From Nematostella vectensis (Eukaryota; Cnidaria; Anthozoa; Actiniaria; Edwardsiidae), in assembly GCF_932526225.1 (NCBI RefSeq), contig NC_064038.1, positions 10,291,070 through 10,355,069 on the forward strand: DNA of 64,000 nucleotides, written 5' to 3'. The notes below the pieces were generated by a model, which saw only the letters and a program-made list of their open reading frames with translations, made no database searches and was not told the origin of the DNA. A program made the translations under genes and the position numbers. Below, one piece after another: positions 19,671 through 60,400 of this stretch. Within the stretch, counting starts at the first letter, position 1. Each line of letters opens with the position of its first letter.

Positions 19671-20459
19671 CTGTATATATATAAATATATATAAATAATA
19701 TATATAATATATAAATATATAATGTGAATGTGGCGATCTTATAGTTTTCTGTAAAAAGGGCCTTAGCAAGAAATTGACTGGGCCACATGCCCCCTGTCAC
19801 AAATTAAATAAACAGTAGGGGCGTGGCTCTGCCCCCAATATAGTTTAATGTCTCTATATTGTGCCCCCCCCCCCCACATTTTGAGGCCTGCTTAACTTTG
19901 CAGTAAAGAGTAAGTTAATGAAAAATAAAAATTTTATCCAAGCTTCGGTGTCTCTTTGTTATTGTATTTTTTTAACCTTCTCCAATTTTCGCTAGCATGT
20001 GATAAAGGACACTAAGAGCCATTCTCATAATTATGCTTTGGGCCCTTCAGAGAGACTTTTAAGGCCGGTTCCCACACTTGCGATTTTTAATGCAATTGTT
20101 GTCACATCTGTCAGTCTCTTATGGTTAGTTCTGAATCGACATGAAGTATTCTTTTTAAACTTTGTAGTACCATATTGGGCAAAGACCATAGAATGGAATT
20201 CATATGCAATATATGCCGGAGATAAAGCGTACCGAAGGTGCAAAAATTGCCAAAAAGTTAAATCACAACGACAAATAAAAAAATATATTGGGTTTGAGCC
20301 CACTTTTAGGGATCAGCGGTCTTGCCCATTTTACAATCTTCCCGCTCGTCCGTTACGCTTTGTTTTGAGTGGAATTTAACAATCTCCTCCAAAATCCGCG
20401 TGTTTTGAACCCGGAGTCCATTCCATAATGCCTCCATAGTCTGTATTAAGTCGTAGTTT
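19671..20459. other. Intergenic: AT microsatellite, C-run and CCDC171 upstream region
   Basis: An AT dinucleotide-rich stretch lies at about 19670-19722 and a run of about 12 C near 19865. The rest is single-copy in this window, with no gene. The last few hundred bases should contain the CCDC171 promoter; I see no TATA box. Confidence 0.45.
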
Positions 20460-47072
<26,613 letters not shown>

Positions 47073-47514
47073 TATTCACAAGGCAAGCAACTCGGGAAAG
47101 AGTTGTCCAAGTTCCTTGGCTCAAATGGTGAATATTAATATTCACAAGGCAAGCAACTCGGGAAAGAGTTGTCCAAGTTCCTTGGCTCAAATGGATAAGA
47201 TTCACCTCCAGTACCCAAAACGTGTCACTAGCACAAGTCATCAACTATAAGAACATATTCGAGCAAGTTATCAATGGATATCATAGCAACCTTACGAGTC
47301 ATCGGCTATTTTTCAAATGTCTCGCCATCGAGGATACGGGGCGGGTCGAAAGTCAAAGCAGTGGCGGTCCCACGGAGAAGGGGGGAGGGGGAACTCCTCC
47401 CTCTCATCTGACATGAATTTCAATTAAGAAGAGTGCATGAGAACTGTTGTTTTATATATATAGGCACCTCCCTCCCCTTGTGTTTCGGGTGGTGCCCATA
47501 GTCAGAGTTTTTGT

Positions 47515-47520
47515 AATAAA
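47515..47520 (+). terminator. AATAAA polyadenylation signal candidate for CCDC171
   Basis: AATAAA about 445 bases after the CCDC171 stop, the first good signal in a T-rich 3' flank. Confidence 0.55.
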
Positions 47521-48475
47521 GCTATCATATTCTTGTATGTGTAACTTATTTTATATATATTTCTTATATTATATGGAAAGCAAAACTATTGTACAATCTC
47601 ATTGCAATTAATAAAAATAGAATATTTGAAGTTGCCATATGTCTTCAGAAGTAAACGTAAAAATGTTTGCTCCTTTCTCTTGTTGTTGTTACTGTTGTTG
47701 TTGTTATTGTTGTTGTTGTGTCTTCTTTGTGATATATAAGGTCAGACCATTTGATGTCTCGGAGGCGGAGATTAGTGATATTTGTTCCTGCTCAACATGT
47801 TTTCACGTCAAGTTTAGCTGCTCACCTTTTCTTTCTTTGTTTTTTTGGGACTCGGTTCGGTATGTTCGATTTTTTTTTCCAAATATCGCCATTGCCCCCT
47901 TTAGATATTAAAGTAGTCGGTCCCTAATAATAAGGCTATCAAACTCTTGCTAGGAAAGGGAATGGAACAGGAAGATTAAACGCCCGTGGAATACCGGATA
48001 TATACCAGAGACGTAAGCAGGCGTGGGTTCCCACGCGCATTCTTTGTGACACGATTTTCTAAATAAACCCAAAGAGCTAGCAGGCTAATAAGCAGGTGAA
48101 AAGATCGTAGCTTTGCAGTCAGCTTATAAGCATTTTAAAAATGCTTATAAGCTGACTGCAAAGAGGGTCCATAAATTTTTTTCGGGATGCGGGATTTGCG
48201 TTTTTAGCGATCAGGATACTGGAATGTCGAGGAAAAGACAAGCGGGATAAGGGATAGAAACGTCGCCTGGGATTTGAAGGGGGAAATATCAGAATAACGG
48301 GATTTTGGGTGCCCTATTGTGGACAATCGAGTAGATATTAATGCGTCCTCAACCACAGGAAGCCCACGAAATAGAGAGCACCCGCAAAGTCTATTTACCG
48401 GCGGGTAACCTGTGGTCAACCGGATGCGCACGCATCGTCCCACTATTTATAATTTCGCTTTGAAACAATTCTAAC
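47521..48475. promoter_or_regulatory. CCDC171-PIAS intergenic region
   Basis: About 950 bases with no convincing frame; the TGTTGT-rich frame at 47639-47911 is a microsatellite artefact. It contains a perfect palindrome at 48111-48163. The last 300 bases should hold the PIAS promoter; no TATA box is clear. Confidence 0.45.
48111..48163. repeat. Perfect 53-base palindrome
   Basis: Two 26-base arms, starting CTTTGCAGTCAGCTTATAAG, are exact complements separated by one base. It lies 313 bases before the PIAS start codon. Confidence 0.95.
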
Positions 48476-51400
48476 ATGGAGGAAACGGCCGAACTTAGAG
48501 TGAGTAATTCAACAAAATACCATTGAATTATAAAAAAATTCACTCGTGTACAATTAAGGAATCTTATTTTAATCTTTTTATTTTGTTTTCAGCACATGTT
48601 GATGAGTTTTCGCGTCTCCGAGCTCCAAACTCTGTTGGGTTTTGCGGGTCGTTCTAAATCCGGCCGAAAACACGAGTTGATGGGCCGATCTTTACAACTG
48701 TTGAAATGCGAGGGAAATTATCAAGTTCGCGCCAAAATACGAGAGCTGTATAGAGCTAGGTACCCTAGAAGAGTTGTTATTTCTCCTCAAAAGAGCGTAC
48801 CACCACCAAGAAGTCTACCACCACCTCCAAGTCGAAGGGAAGAGATGTCGAATTCTGTGCCGGTTCACCCTGACGTTCGACTAGTTTCGTTGCCGTTTTT
48901 CGAGCATATTGATGACTTGGTTCGTCCGACAAGCCTAGGTAACCTTTACCATCTATATATGACCTTGTTCTAACTTTCTCTGAATCTTGTTGTTCCATTC
49001 CATTCAGTCATTTGTAGTTGAACTTTAATCAGCAAAAAGCGCGCCTAAAACGCAAATGCGGGATTGACGTTTCGCACTTCGATGTTTTGTTATGTTATAT
49101 TTAGATCTCGAGAGATTCACAATATGACATACCATAGCACTGAAATGTATACCCTAAATACTATAATCTTTGTCACTTGTTTTCCGCGTTCTATTTAAAA
49201 AATCGCGATTCAAGAACCGACAGTTTGAAAGGGCGCCGAAACCAGAGACCAATAGAAAAATTCAAGTTGTTTTCGTTTCACGAATTTGACATCTTTTGTT
49301 AGAAGTTGTATTAACCCTGATTTATCAATTGCTTGTCTTTCCCCTCAGCCCGTGTTTATCAAAGCTCAATTTTGTTTTATGCTGAAATGTTTAGTTTTCA
49401 ATCGTTATTCGATAAGCCTCTGAGATGACCGTGGTTTTCAGACGACCATTTGAGGGGTTCATAGGTTAGATCTCGCCATTGTTTTCTTAACTCATATTAA
49501 AGTGAATTTATTTCCTAAATTTTGTATCCTGACTGTAAGATTCCATTAAAAAAGTTATTTCAATGATAAGATCCGATTCAATTAAGAACCTAGGGCTAGT
49601 TGAAATATTGGGAAGATCCTTTCTTTTTTCATCTGTACTGTAATTTCGTTTTCTTTGTCTCACCAACAACTTATAGAATAAAAGGCTCACTTTTTTATAG
49701 CATCAACTTTAATTCTGCTAAAATATTTCAAGTGATTTACGATGATTAAGATGATGTTATTTGATCCCTTTGAATACCCTTTTCAATGATTTGTGGTGTG
49801 GAAATGTAATTTTAACCTGAGAAAACCATTTGGAAATCCATGTTAAATTTGCATAAAAGATGCAATTAGCATGACAATAAATTTTGCAATAAAATGCAAA
49901 TTAGGGAGCACATTAAAAAGACTTACAATTAAAACCTTTTGGTATTCAAAAGAAACTACAGTTACAATTTGTTCAAAAAGTTGTCCAAAAAAGTAATGGG
50001 AAATATCAGTCTCATTTTGCCCAAGAAAACATTAAGGAAACAAGAAGTTTGAAATTAAGATAATTGCTTTAGATAAAATCTAATTACACTCCTCTAGTTA
50101 ATACTCATTAAAAGGGCACTTGTACATTGCTACTAAGGCTCAAAAGTCGTATTATCCATGAGCTGTATTCAATGCAAATGCATGCAAATAAATCGAGTTG
50201 ATTGTTTTGTCTTCATTTCCATGCATTTGCATTGAATACGGCTCATGGATAATACGACGTTTGAACTTAGCCTAAGAAATAAAATATGACATAGTTTATT
50301 ACAAAACAACACAAATGTACAATGATTGTCAAAATAATTAAAATGGTATATTATATCGATGTTTGTTGTTACACAACATTTAAAAATGATTTGAGAGCAG
50401 TCCTGTATCATAAAATTGAGAGTCCCTATGCTACAATATTTACCTTTATTTAACAACATTGGTTTCTTTTCCAAATGCTTATATTAAAGTGGTATTTCTT
50501 CTAACTACAGTTCCAGTTGGGATGTCACAATTACAGGAGAATTATGTTGTTTTCCACTTAACTCCAAGACAAGTTGGTCTCATTACAACCTCCAGGTATG
50601 TACAGTAATGCCAATTATTGGTTCATACCATCACTCCAACGCCATGCTCATTGGCCATAAAGCTGTAAATAAGCCAGTTATAAACTGTCTCTAACTCAGT
50701 AAGATTTGCTTGCTGTATGTGCTTAGGGACAAACCTGAAATCTTGCATTTTTGTAACTGAATTAAGGACAACTTCAGTTGCCACAAAATACAGTAGTGGC
50801 AAATAAGAAAATAATGTTTTTGTTGGTTGTTGCTTCACCCGTTTTAACATACTACTGTATGCTTGTCCTGGTCAAAGTTGTCATTGTGTCTTTTGTATTT
50901 TTTTTTTTTTTCAGGGATAATAGACCACATTCTAGACATGATTTTACTGTCCAGATACAGTTAAGGTAATACATGCCATGCTCCTGCTGATGGGCCCAGC
51001 CGTGTTTAGTACCATTCTGAACTTAATTGATTCAGATGTTGAATTAGATTTTGTGAGTTGGACAGGATTGCTAGTCATAAAACCACAAGGGATTTGCAGT
51101 CCAGAATGTAGATACCCAGGTTTTTTAATGAATCCCATGATGACCTGGCCCAGGTTCAAACCCTTGTCCTCTTTCTTGAAAAGTTAAGGCTGTACTACTA
51201 AGCTTGCATCACTCATAATTTACTCCTTTTTTTGCAGAATCTGTTTATTAGAGACAAGTTGTGAGCAATCTGACAATTTCCCTTCCTCATTATGTATAAA
51301 AGTCAATGGAAAAATTTGCTCTCTTCCGGTGAGGAAATAGATTAGTATTACTTGTGTAATTTTAAATTGTTTGACAAACTACTAAGTGAAACTTGCAAAT

Positions 51401-54400
51401 GCCCATTTATACACCTATTAGCCAGCCATCCTTATGAATTATCATGGTCCAAATCTTTACACATTAAGCTGTTTTTTTTTTTGCCCAAAGCATCCTAAGC
51501 ATCATGGCACAGTGTTTGGGAAAGTCAAAGTGTTAAACATGAGTGCTCATGATTTCTTTCAGGGTTATGTTCCACCGAATGCTAGTGTAGATCACAAGCG
51601 CCCTGGCAGACCTGTCAATATCACCAACCAGTGTCGTCTCTCGTCTACTGTACCAAACCATATCCATGTATCTTGGACCCCACGGCATGGTCAGGTAACT
51701 AGCTTGGTGCTGTGCTTAGGCAACAAGTATTTTTGCAATTAAATCTATGATGATGCAGGATTTTTTTACAGTATATACGTACTATGCAATACTGTAATGG
51801 GGAAGGACATGACAGAAAAACATGACGTGACGCGTCAAATAAGCCCATTTCACATCAATTAAGGTGGAGAATTTATCTGAGTACTAAGTAACTTATAGCA
51901 AACAAAATATCAAGTGCGACTTTTTTTAAATTGATGCGACTTTTTGTAATGTGTCATTGAAATTTGAGCTTTTCGTCCCTGAGCTGATACACAGGGCAAT
52001 AATGATCAAGGAAAAATTATCATAAAAAGCCAAAATCTGGTTATGTGCACTTCTGCCTAACGTTATTTGTGTTTTGAAAATCAGTCCATAATACAAGGAA
52101 CCTATAGCCATTGTAAGAAATTGTGTCTACTCTGTCTATCTGGAATTGCACGTTTTCCAGGTTTTTCCCTCATGTCATGGGGAAGGAATTTGTAGATGAT
52201 GGATATTGGCATATATAAGCCTGACTATCAAGTCCATGTTTTTTTTAGTAGAAAGCAGCATTTTGTTTGTTCTGGTTATCCTGTCAGGTGGTTTATTGTC
52301 TTTTAGTGACCATTTTACCATTTAAGGTGGTGCGCTTAGGTTGTTTTGGCTAAACAGCTTATATACTATGTTCCCTACAGAAGACTCATTTTTGGGGCGA
52401 TTTTCGTAAATTTTTCAGATTTTATTAATACATCTATGCTTTATCAGATTCCGCTAGATTCACTCTTCTTGGAAATCAAATTATTTTTTGTCATGCAAGT
52501 TAAAAGGAAGCAATATTTTTATATTAAAATAAAAATCTCGAAATCTGCGCGATGCATTTTTTTCTAAATCTACATAACACCTAACAATACTCCAACTTGA
52601 AGCACACAAATTTTTAGCTAAAACTGACCTGTCAAACTTCGCGATTGATGAATCTTTATTTCACGCCAAAATTGTCCTCGCAATATTTGAAAAAATAAAT
52701 GCACTCTTGCCTACAAAGATCTATCCCTGAATTAACGCCCCCTGCTAACTCCAAAACCTAAGGCAACTGTGTGAGAGGGGCAAGAGGAGCAGTGTTGCAC
52801 AAGAATAAATTCCAGATGGTCAATTCGAGAGTATTTTTGTTAAGATAATTTGAAAACTAAAGAATTTTTCCTTTTCAACATTTTGGCGCAACCCGCTCAT
52901 CTTCCAAACTATAACCCGACTCTTTTGGTAAAATAGGCCTTACCGAAAGTACTTGCTTGATGTAGTTGTATGGCGAACCTGCGTTTATGAGAAATTAGAA
53001 TCAAAAGTTGAGTATCTGAACGCGCTTCAAACGAAGCCCACGCTAGTGTCACACATGGTAATCGACGATAGCTGCCTTGTTCCACCTTAATATGTGCGAA
53101 TGAATTTTGACCAAACATTGTAATTGTCCCATACAGAGACATGTTGTGGTCATACGACTGGTGCGACTTGTGACGTCCAGTTGCTTGATGCAGAGATTAA
53201 AGGCTCGTGGATATAGAAACCCAGACCATTCAAGGGCCCTAAGTAAGTAATCATCCATAGCGCAAACTATCCCCTTAAAAACACCTAGTAAAACCATCTA
53301 TAATGAATTAAGCTGTTTAAGCTCTTTTCAATGTTTATCCTTTTTTTCTCACAACACAACAACAAAAAACGTGACAACCTAGTTGTCAATAAAGATGTGT
53401 GATGTACATGTTGTGTGCAAACAGTTTCTATGACTTTTGGTCTCTGGCCCTCGCATAACCGTAGTGGTACCAGCAAAATTGGCTAATATTGGCACATTTT
53501 GGGATTTGTTAACTCTGAATTTTGTCTTCAGTTAAGGAAAAGCTAGCGCACGACCCAGACAGTGAAGTTGCTACAACAAGTTTGCGTGTCACTCTACTTT
53601 GTCCAGTAAGTTACAGTATATATCATATTTGGTTTCTTTGCTGTGAACTGAAGATTGATATTCTTTTGTTTTTGTTTAGCTTGGAAAGTCCAAGATGACA
53701 CTTCCTTGTAGGTAAGTATTGCGTAAAATGTTTAGTCACCAATTCAAAAGCAGCTGACACAACACATAAACAACATTTATTTTTATTTAATTTTATTTAA
53801 CAATACAGATTACTCTTCCAAAGATTAGTATGATATTATTTTATGTAAAGATTTGAAAAGATTGGGAAAGATAAGATAACTGAACCTTTAGCTATGCTTT
53901 GAAATTTGCTTATAGCTAGCAAAAGTATAATTTGAGAGTAGAAGAGAGTAAAGGTAAATACACGTATGGTAGTACTGTGGTGACGTTAATTTGTATCCTG
54001 TTGCATGGTTTAATACTCAGGTCAGTAACATGCAGCCATCTTCAGTGCTTTGATGCTGCTCTCTATCTCCAAATGAATGAGAAGTGAGTACTTTTACTTG
54101 TACCAAGCTAAAAAAAATATGATTACTAGAACTCCCACTCATTAGAATTACCTCTAGAAAGAATTTTCTTACAGGATGTGCAATTAAGAGATAAAACATT
54201 GCCCTATGTTAGACACTCAAACTGAAGCACACATTTCATGAATTTTAGATGACTTTAAATAATACCTGATAACAGTACATTTTTATCTGCATTCGGCAGA
54301 AATATTTGTGATCTATGATATTATCAGGCTGAAGAATTTGCTGTTTTTTTTCTTATATGTATGTGTTTATGCTAAAGTCTTCTTCCTTTATTCCCAGAAA

Positions 54401-57400
54401 AACGACTTGGATTTGTCCTGTGTGTGATCAAAAGGCAGAATTCAAGAGTTTAGTTTTAGATGGGTAAGCAATATGACAAGCAATTCCTAGAATCTTATTG
54501 AGGTCTTGTACTAAATATCTATTCTGTGCAGTTTGTTCAGGGAGATTTTAGACAACACTAGTGGGAGCTGCACTGAAATCTCATTCTATGAGGATGGGTC
54601 ATGGAGGCCAGCTGTTGAAAATCAAGGTATTGTACTTGACTATAAGGGACGATTCATTATTTTAAAGGGGTGAGGTGGCTAGATGAAAAAGGGAGCTCAT
54701 TCAGATTTATTTGTAGTAATGTTCTGTAAATTCAACTGTAAGGGTCACCATATGAACTAAAAAGGTTATTTGTTTTGGAATTAAATTACAGTAGAAGAGT
54801 GTTTTATATTTGTTTTGTTATTGGCCATGTCACACAATAGGGCCTTTACAACAAAATGATGTCATTCTTTGTCAAAGTCTATTCTTTGTCATTTTCTCTG
54901 TTTCATTTGAATATGGCTTTGGATATTAGTATTATGCATACATTTTCTAAAACCTAAAGATGCTGTTATTACTAGAATTTGCAAGAATCTAGAATTTCTT
55001 TGACAGTTTTGCTTGTTTTGGTTATTTTTTTGTATATGGCCCTAATGAAACCAAAAAATGGTTAAATTTGTAAAAAGGTGTGTAGTGGGGGTATGCAGCC
55101 TATCAGCTGTTGTATATTATTTCTTCATGTTTAAATTACTTTTTATGTCAAGCTTCACTTGGTATCCTTATCGTTTGTGAAACTAATGTGTGATGTGGTT
55201 TACACAGAACTAGAAAGCAAAGCAGCTGTGAAAGCAATCATCGCAGCCAGCCCAATAAAAAAGATGCCCATTGCTAAAGGTATGTCTCTAATCAGGAAGC
55301 ATATCTCTAGTTTTCGTTTAGTGAATCTAAGGAATGGAACTGTCTCCCCACCCACGTCAAACAATGTAAACCATTCAGTTCCTTTTCATGCGCTTTAGCT
55401 TGTTTAGGTCAATTTTATATATTCTGAAATTTTCACTTGTGTTTCTTAGTTAATAATCCATTTATATTTTGTTTTCATTATTTTACTGAATGAGTGCCAT
55501 GTGTATATTATCTGCTAGATATAAGTGTTCTCTCGATAAAAAATGTCTTTATCATCATCAATATTATCATCATAATCAAAGTTAATCTTCTAGGTAAAAG
55601 GTTGGGACCAGTTTTGGAATTTAAGTGACAAGTTCAAATCAGATTTGATACTGCTGCCAAACACTCAGTTTTCCATAATTTGTGCCAATATGTGTTAACA
55701 CATTGACCCCTCGACCGGCCTGTACTGGCCCTGAGAAGTACCCAAATCCCAAAAATATTCCCAAAATGCAAAATAGACACAACAAGGTAAAGATATGCAT
55801 CCAACCAAGGTGATAGCAACTACTCTTAAGCCAAATAATAGCACAGGTTCTTTGACAAATTTCAAATCGAACAAGGAAAGAAAAGCAGAATCACCCCTCT
55901 CAGTAAAACGCTCAAAATACAACACAAGGGAGAGAGATCAGCAAACAGCTCAAGACACAAACAGATACCTTCATTCTGATCCTCCAGGTTTATTTCCATG
56001 GCCTCAAAACACAATCTCCACTCCTTGAAGGCTTGTGAAATCACTTGGATGCCATTACGGATTGCAAAGCATCCTTGGAGATCCAGGGAAAAATCCATGA
56101 GGGGAGGGCCAGTCAACACTCCTCTCCCCAAAGTCAGATGTTTTTTTTATAAGTCTTTTCATCCTAAAGCCAAACAAATCAATTCCAGGTCAAACAGGCC
56201 CAGAATAGCAGTGTAAACAATTTTGGAATCATTTTGGTTTCAGAAAAGACAGCGTTTAGGAGAGCTGTGGTGATTCATTTGAAAATTATTTTCTCATCCA
56301 GGCAAAGCTAAACAAGAAAAAATCACCATGAATCCAATTTTGCTTGCAAATATCCATAAGCACAGCACTCAATTATGCCCCAATAGACTTCATGATGTCC
56401 TAGGACACCCTCCCAATATGCTCATACCTGCTGCAGTACAGCTCTGTTTATACCTTAGCTAGCAGCATGTGTACTGTTTTGACTAATGGTTTGTACTAAT
56501 TGATTTCTCAGCTGAGCCAGAAACCAAGGAGGAAGTCTCAGTGATTGATCTAACAGAGGACACAGATGAAAGTGACAGTGACAGAGATGATGATGAAGAT
56601 ATGGATACTTCCAGGAATAGTGACGACCTCTAGTAAGTCTAGGGCCATGTTATACAATAGAAGCCCAGTTTAAGGATAATTCCAGGAAAAGTGACAACCT
56701 CTAGTAAGTCTAGGGCAATGTCATACAGTCATTAAGAGCCCAGTTCAAGGATAATGCTAAAAACAGCAATGACCTCTAGTGAGTCTAAGTTCCAGTCATA
56801 CATTTGGAGCCCAGATAATGGATAATTCTAGCAATAGCGATTACATCTAGTAAGCCACATCACTCAATAGGAGCCCAGATTACCAAACAAAATGTTTTTG
56901 TTTTAAGATTAATTTCTTTGAAAATGGTTTTAGACATTTGAAACAATAGGCAATACATGCTTTACCAAAGTTGGGAAGAACACAAGAAAAGAAGTTATTT
57001 CAGTCTTTTATTTACCATTGAAATATTTTGTCCTTTTTAAAAGAGTTTACTTTCTCATGCAGAAAATAGATGGAAAAGTAAGGCTTTTTTATTGTAGCCA
57101 TTGAAGCCAATAAGTTTTGCCTCTTAAATTTGTATTGCATATGTTTTTTGGCTTTACTAAAACATCCAAAAGACATGTCACATTCTCTGTATCTCACAGA
57201 ATCTTTATCTTGAACCTTCCCCCCCTACCCCACCCCCTCAATTTTCCATATCACCTGTACCCAGTTCGTATTCTGTTGCAGCCCCAGAAACATGAGTTTT
57301 TTTTTAACAGTGCACCAATCAGTAACAGCACCATCAGCTCAACTAGTAGCAATAGCTACAACAAGAGGGTGTCATCAAGCTCAGTGATCATGCCGCCTTC

Positions 57401-60400
57401 CTCGCACTCCAGATCACCCAACTCACCTGGCTCACCCAACCCGACGCTGTTCAGTCACCCAAGCTATTACCCACCCCCACCTCTGGATTTCCAAGGTACT
57501 AAGCACTGGCACCAATACAAAGAGCTGTCCCTAATATGCGCATGATGTTGCCATTACCTTATAAAATGAAATAGAACCAAGTGGACGTAGTGGCAAGTGA
57601 TATAGCCAAGTGTTTACTTGCCATAATTCATCTGGCTATTAAATCTTTCGCCTGAATTATTTGAAATTGGATGTGTTATTTGTATACTTTCGCTCTAAAT
57701 AAACTTTGTTTCCCATGAATCATATCTTTTTCAAATATTTGAAATTAACTCTCTTGTATTTCCAGGAATTGATATTTACAGATTTCTACATACGGATGAC
57801 CAGGTTAGTGCCTTAATAAGGGCAAAAGAAGGGTCCAATTTTAGAGATGACTTGTTTACTTCCAAGTAAGGAAACTTGGGGTGTGTAGTCTGTGACTTCA
57901 TGCCATAGGCAATGCTGTGCGCTTGTTGTGTTTTTCCCCCATAATCACTTGTAGGCTTGCTGTATGGCCAGTCTTACCACAAACTTTCGTCAGTCTAGTT
58001 ATCCTTATCATACTGCCACTTTGGCCCAGTCCCAGCAAGACTCTAAATTTATAATCTGGAAAATATTTAGGCTATTACTTCATCATCAACAGTACCAAAT
58101 GCCTAGTGCACACTTAGTGACATAATGACATAACAGCAAAGGCGCGCACACTCTGTTTAACCAAACTAATGACATCGACATAATGAAAGAAAAAAACATG
58201 TTTTTTCTCTTATGTCGTTATGTTGGGCTTATGTCAAAATGTCAAACCATTTGCACTTGAACATAGAAACATAAGGGTGCACGCGCCCGCCTATGTCATT
58301 ACATCGTTATGTCACAAGTGTACACCAGGCATAAAGAAATAACACCAAACGGTGGCAGACCTGGAACTGTTCGAAGGGTGGCTTAATTTATGAAATCTTT
58401 AACAAAGTTCTCCAAGCTTTCAATTGTCTGCTCCTAAGCATACAGACGTCAGTTTGGGTGATTTCTAGTTTTAATCTACAAAGCCACCCATTGTTCTTCT
58501 GTCACTGCCAAGAATCTCCGTATTTGCATAATGTATAATAAAGACTGCAGATACAAAATTATAAGTGTCACCTAATATATCGCATAACATATAAGATTAT
58601 TACACACTAAATCAATGACTAACTCTTTCTCGCGCTTAACTCATCTCCTGTTTATCTCAGTGATTTTTGCCCTTCCCTTCGGCTAAATGTGAATTTACAG
58701 TTATTGTGGAGTCTGATAAGTGTCCATTCGTCAATGTATTATCATACATTTGTCCCTTCTTTACCCTTATTTATTGCTTATTTATTGAGATTATTGCCCC
58801 CATGACATCTTTTTGGGATTACTTTCTTGATTTCATGGACGCTTCCATGATAGTGCACCTACTCTCACCCTCACAAATGTAATCTCAAATGCAACAAGAA
58901 CACATGTTATTGTGTAAGTCATCCTCAAGTCTACAATAGCCCAGAAATTGGCTAGAAGGGGTTGCTCTTTAACAAAATTTCACATTTGTATCACTACATT
59001 AAACAATTTTGGAACCATGCTCTTTAAATGTCAAGATGAACGAAGTTTGTTTCGAGCACAGATTATATTTCCTAACGAAGGGCACTTCCTTCCATTAGTA
59101 ACAAGCTATTAAATATTGCCCTATTTTTGTCTTCACCTAGTACCAAGGAAGATTCAGTTCCTCTTTAAACTTCCTTGGCTAGTACAAGATAATAGGCCAT
59201 TCGAGCTAAAAGTTTGCGCGTGCATTACCATAGAGCCTACCTCAACTACCAGAATGCTGCGCGCGCCTTTTAAGCTGGCACCAAACGAAGCGCGAGCTGC
59301 ATGGCGGTAGTTGAGGTAGGTTTCCATGGTGAGTGTACGCGCATGCTTATAGCTGGAATTGTCTAGGCCTATAATTTTTGCCTCTTCTCAGTAGTATTAA
59401 GGCCTGTGATTTAGCCTTGGCTTTGCAAATAATAGTATTAAAGCCTGTGAATTAGTCTTGGCTTGGAAAATAGTAGCCAGACCTAGGGTTTCTTTGTTAC
59501 ATTCGCCTGGGGCTGTTTGAAGATTTAGGTGTTTGTGTCCGACAGTTTTCACCATGGCCCATTAACAGAAGTCTACGGAAAACTAGGTTTTTGCCATTGT
59601 TTAGCTTGGGATAGTACGGAGGCCTAGGTTTTCGCCTACAGGAATCTAGGTTTTCGTCTTTAGAGGCTAGGTTTTTGCCTCATAATTTTTGGCATTGCCT
59701 AGTAGCAAACAACTAAGGCTTCCCCCTGCAAAAAGGCATGCTGTCATGTTGTAATGAATGCGCCGGTTGTTTTCCCTTGAACTTCCCTTAGATAAGCCGA
59801 AGATCAAATCGTCGCGGTCCCCACCGATACTTCACAAGGAAATTCAGCACGAATTCAGATCCAACCCTGAGATAAACTAGAGGTGCACTACCCAAGGTTA
59901 CACATCCACCCATTAGATACCTACCATAGCACTTATGTCCAATGCATACTTTTAAGGCGATTTTATGGGAATCAAATAGGGTCTTTTCCACCACCGAGAT
60001 AAACTGGAGATGCAATAACCGCAGCCGCACGCCCGCCCAATAGATACCAACATAGCCCTGATAAACACATGTCCAATGCATACTTTTAGGGCAATTTTAT
60101 GGGAATCAAATCGGGTCTTTTCCACCACTGAGATAAACTGGAGATGCAATTACCTCACTCACAAATACACCCAATGGAAACCCACAATACCCCTAATAAA
60201 CAAATTTCCAACTCATGTTCTTTTAGTGCGCCGCGCGCTACCGTGGTTACCTTGTACTAAAAAGGTAGTTTTTAAAAAGTTAGGCAATTGGCATGCAAGG
60301 ATCAGAGTATTGACACGAATTTCACGAGGACCGTCCTGCCCTTGTGCACACTAAAACATTTCTTGGCATCGCTTGTTGGCTTGTGAATCCATGTCAATCA

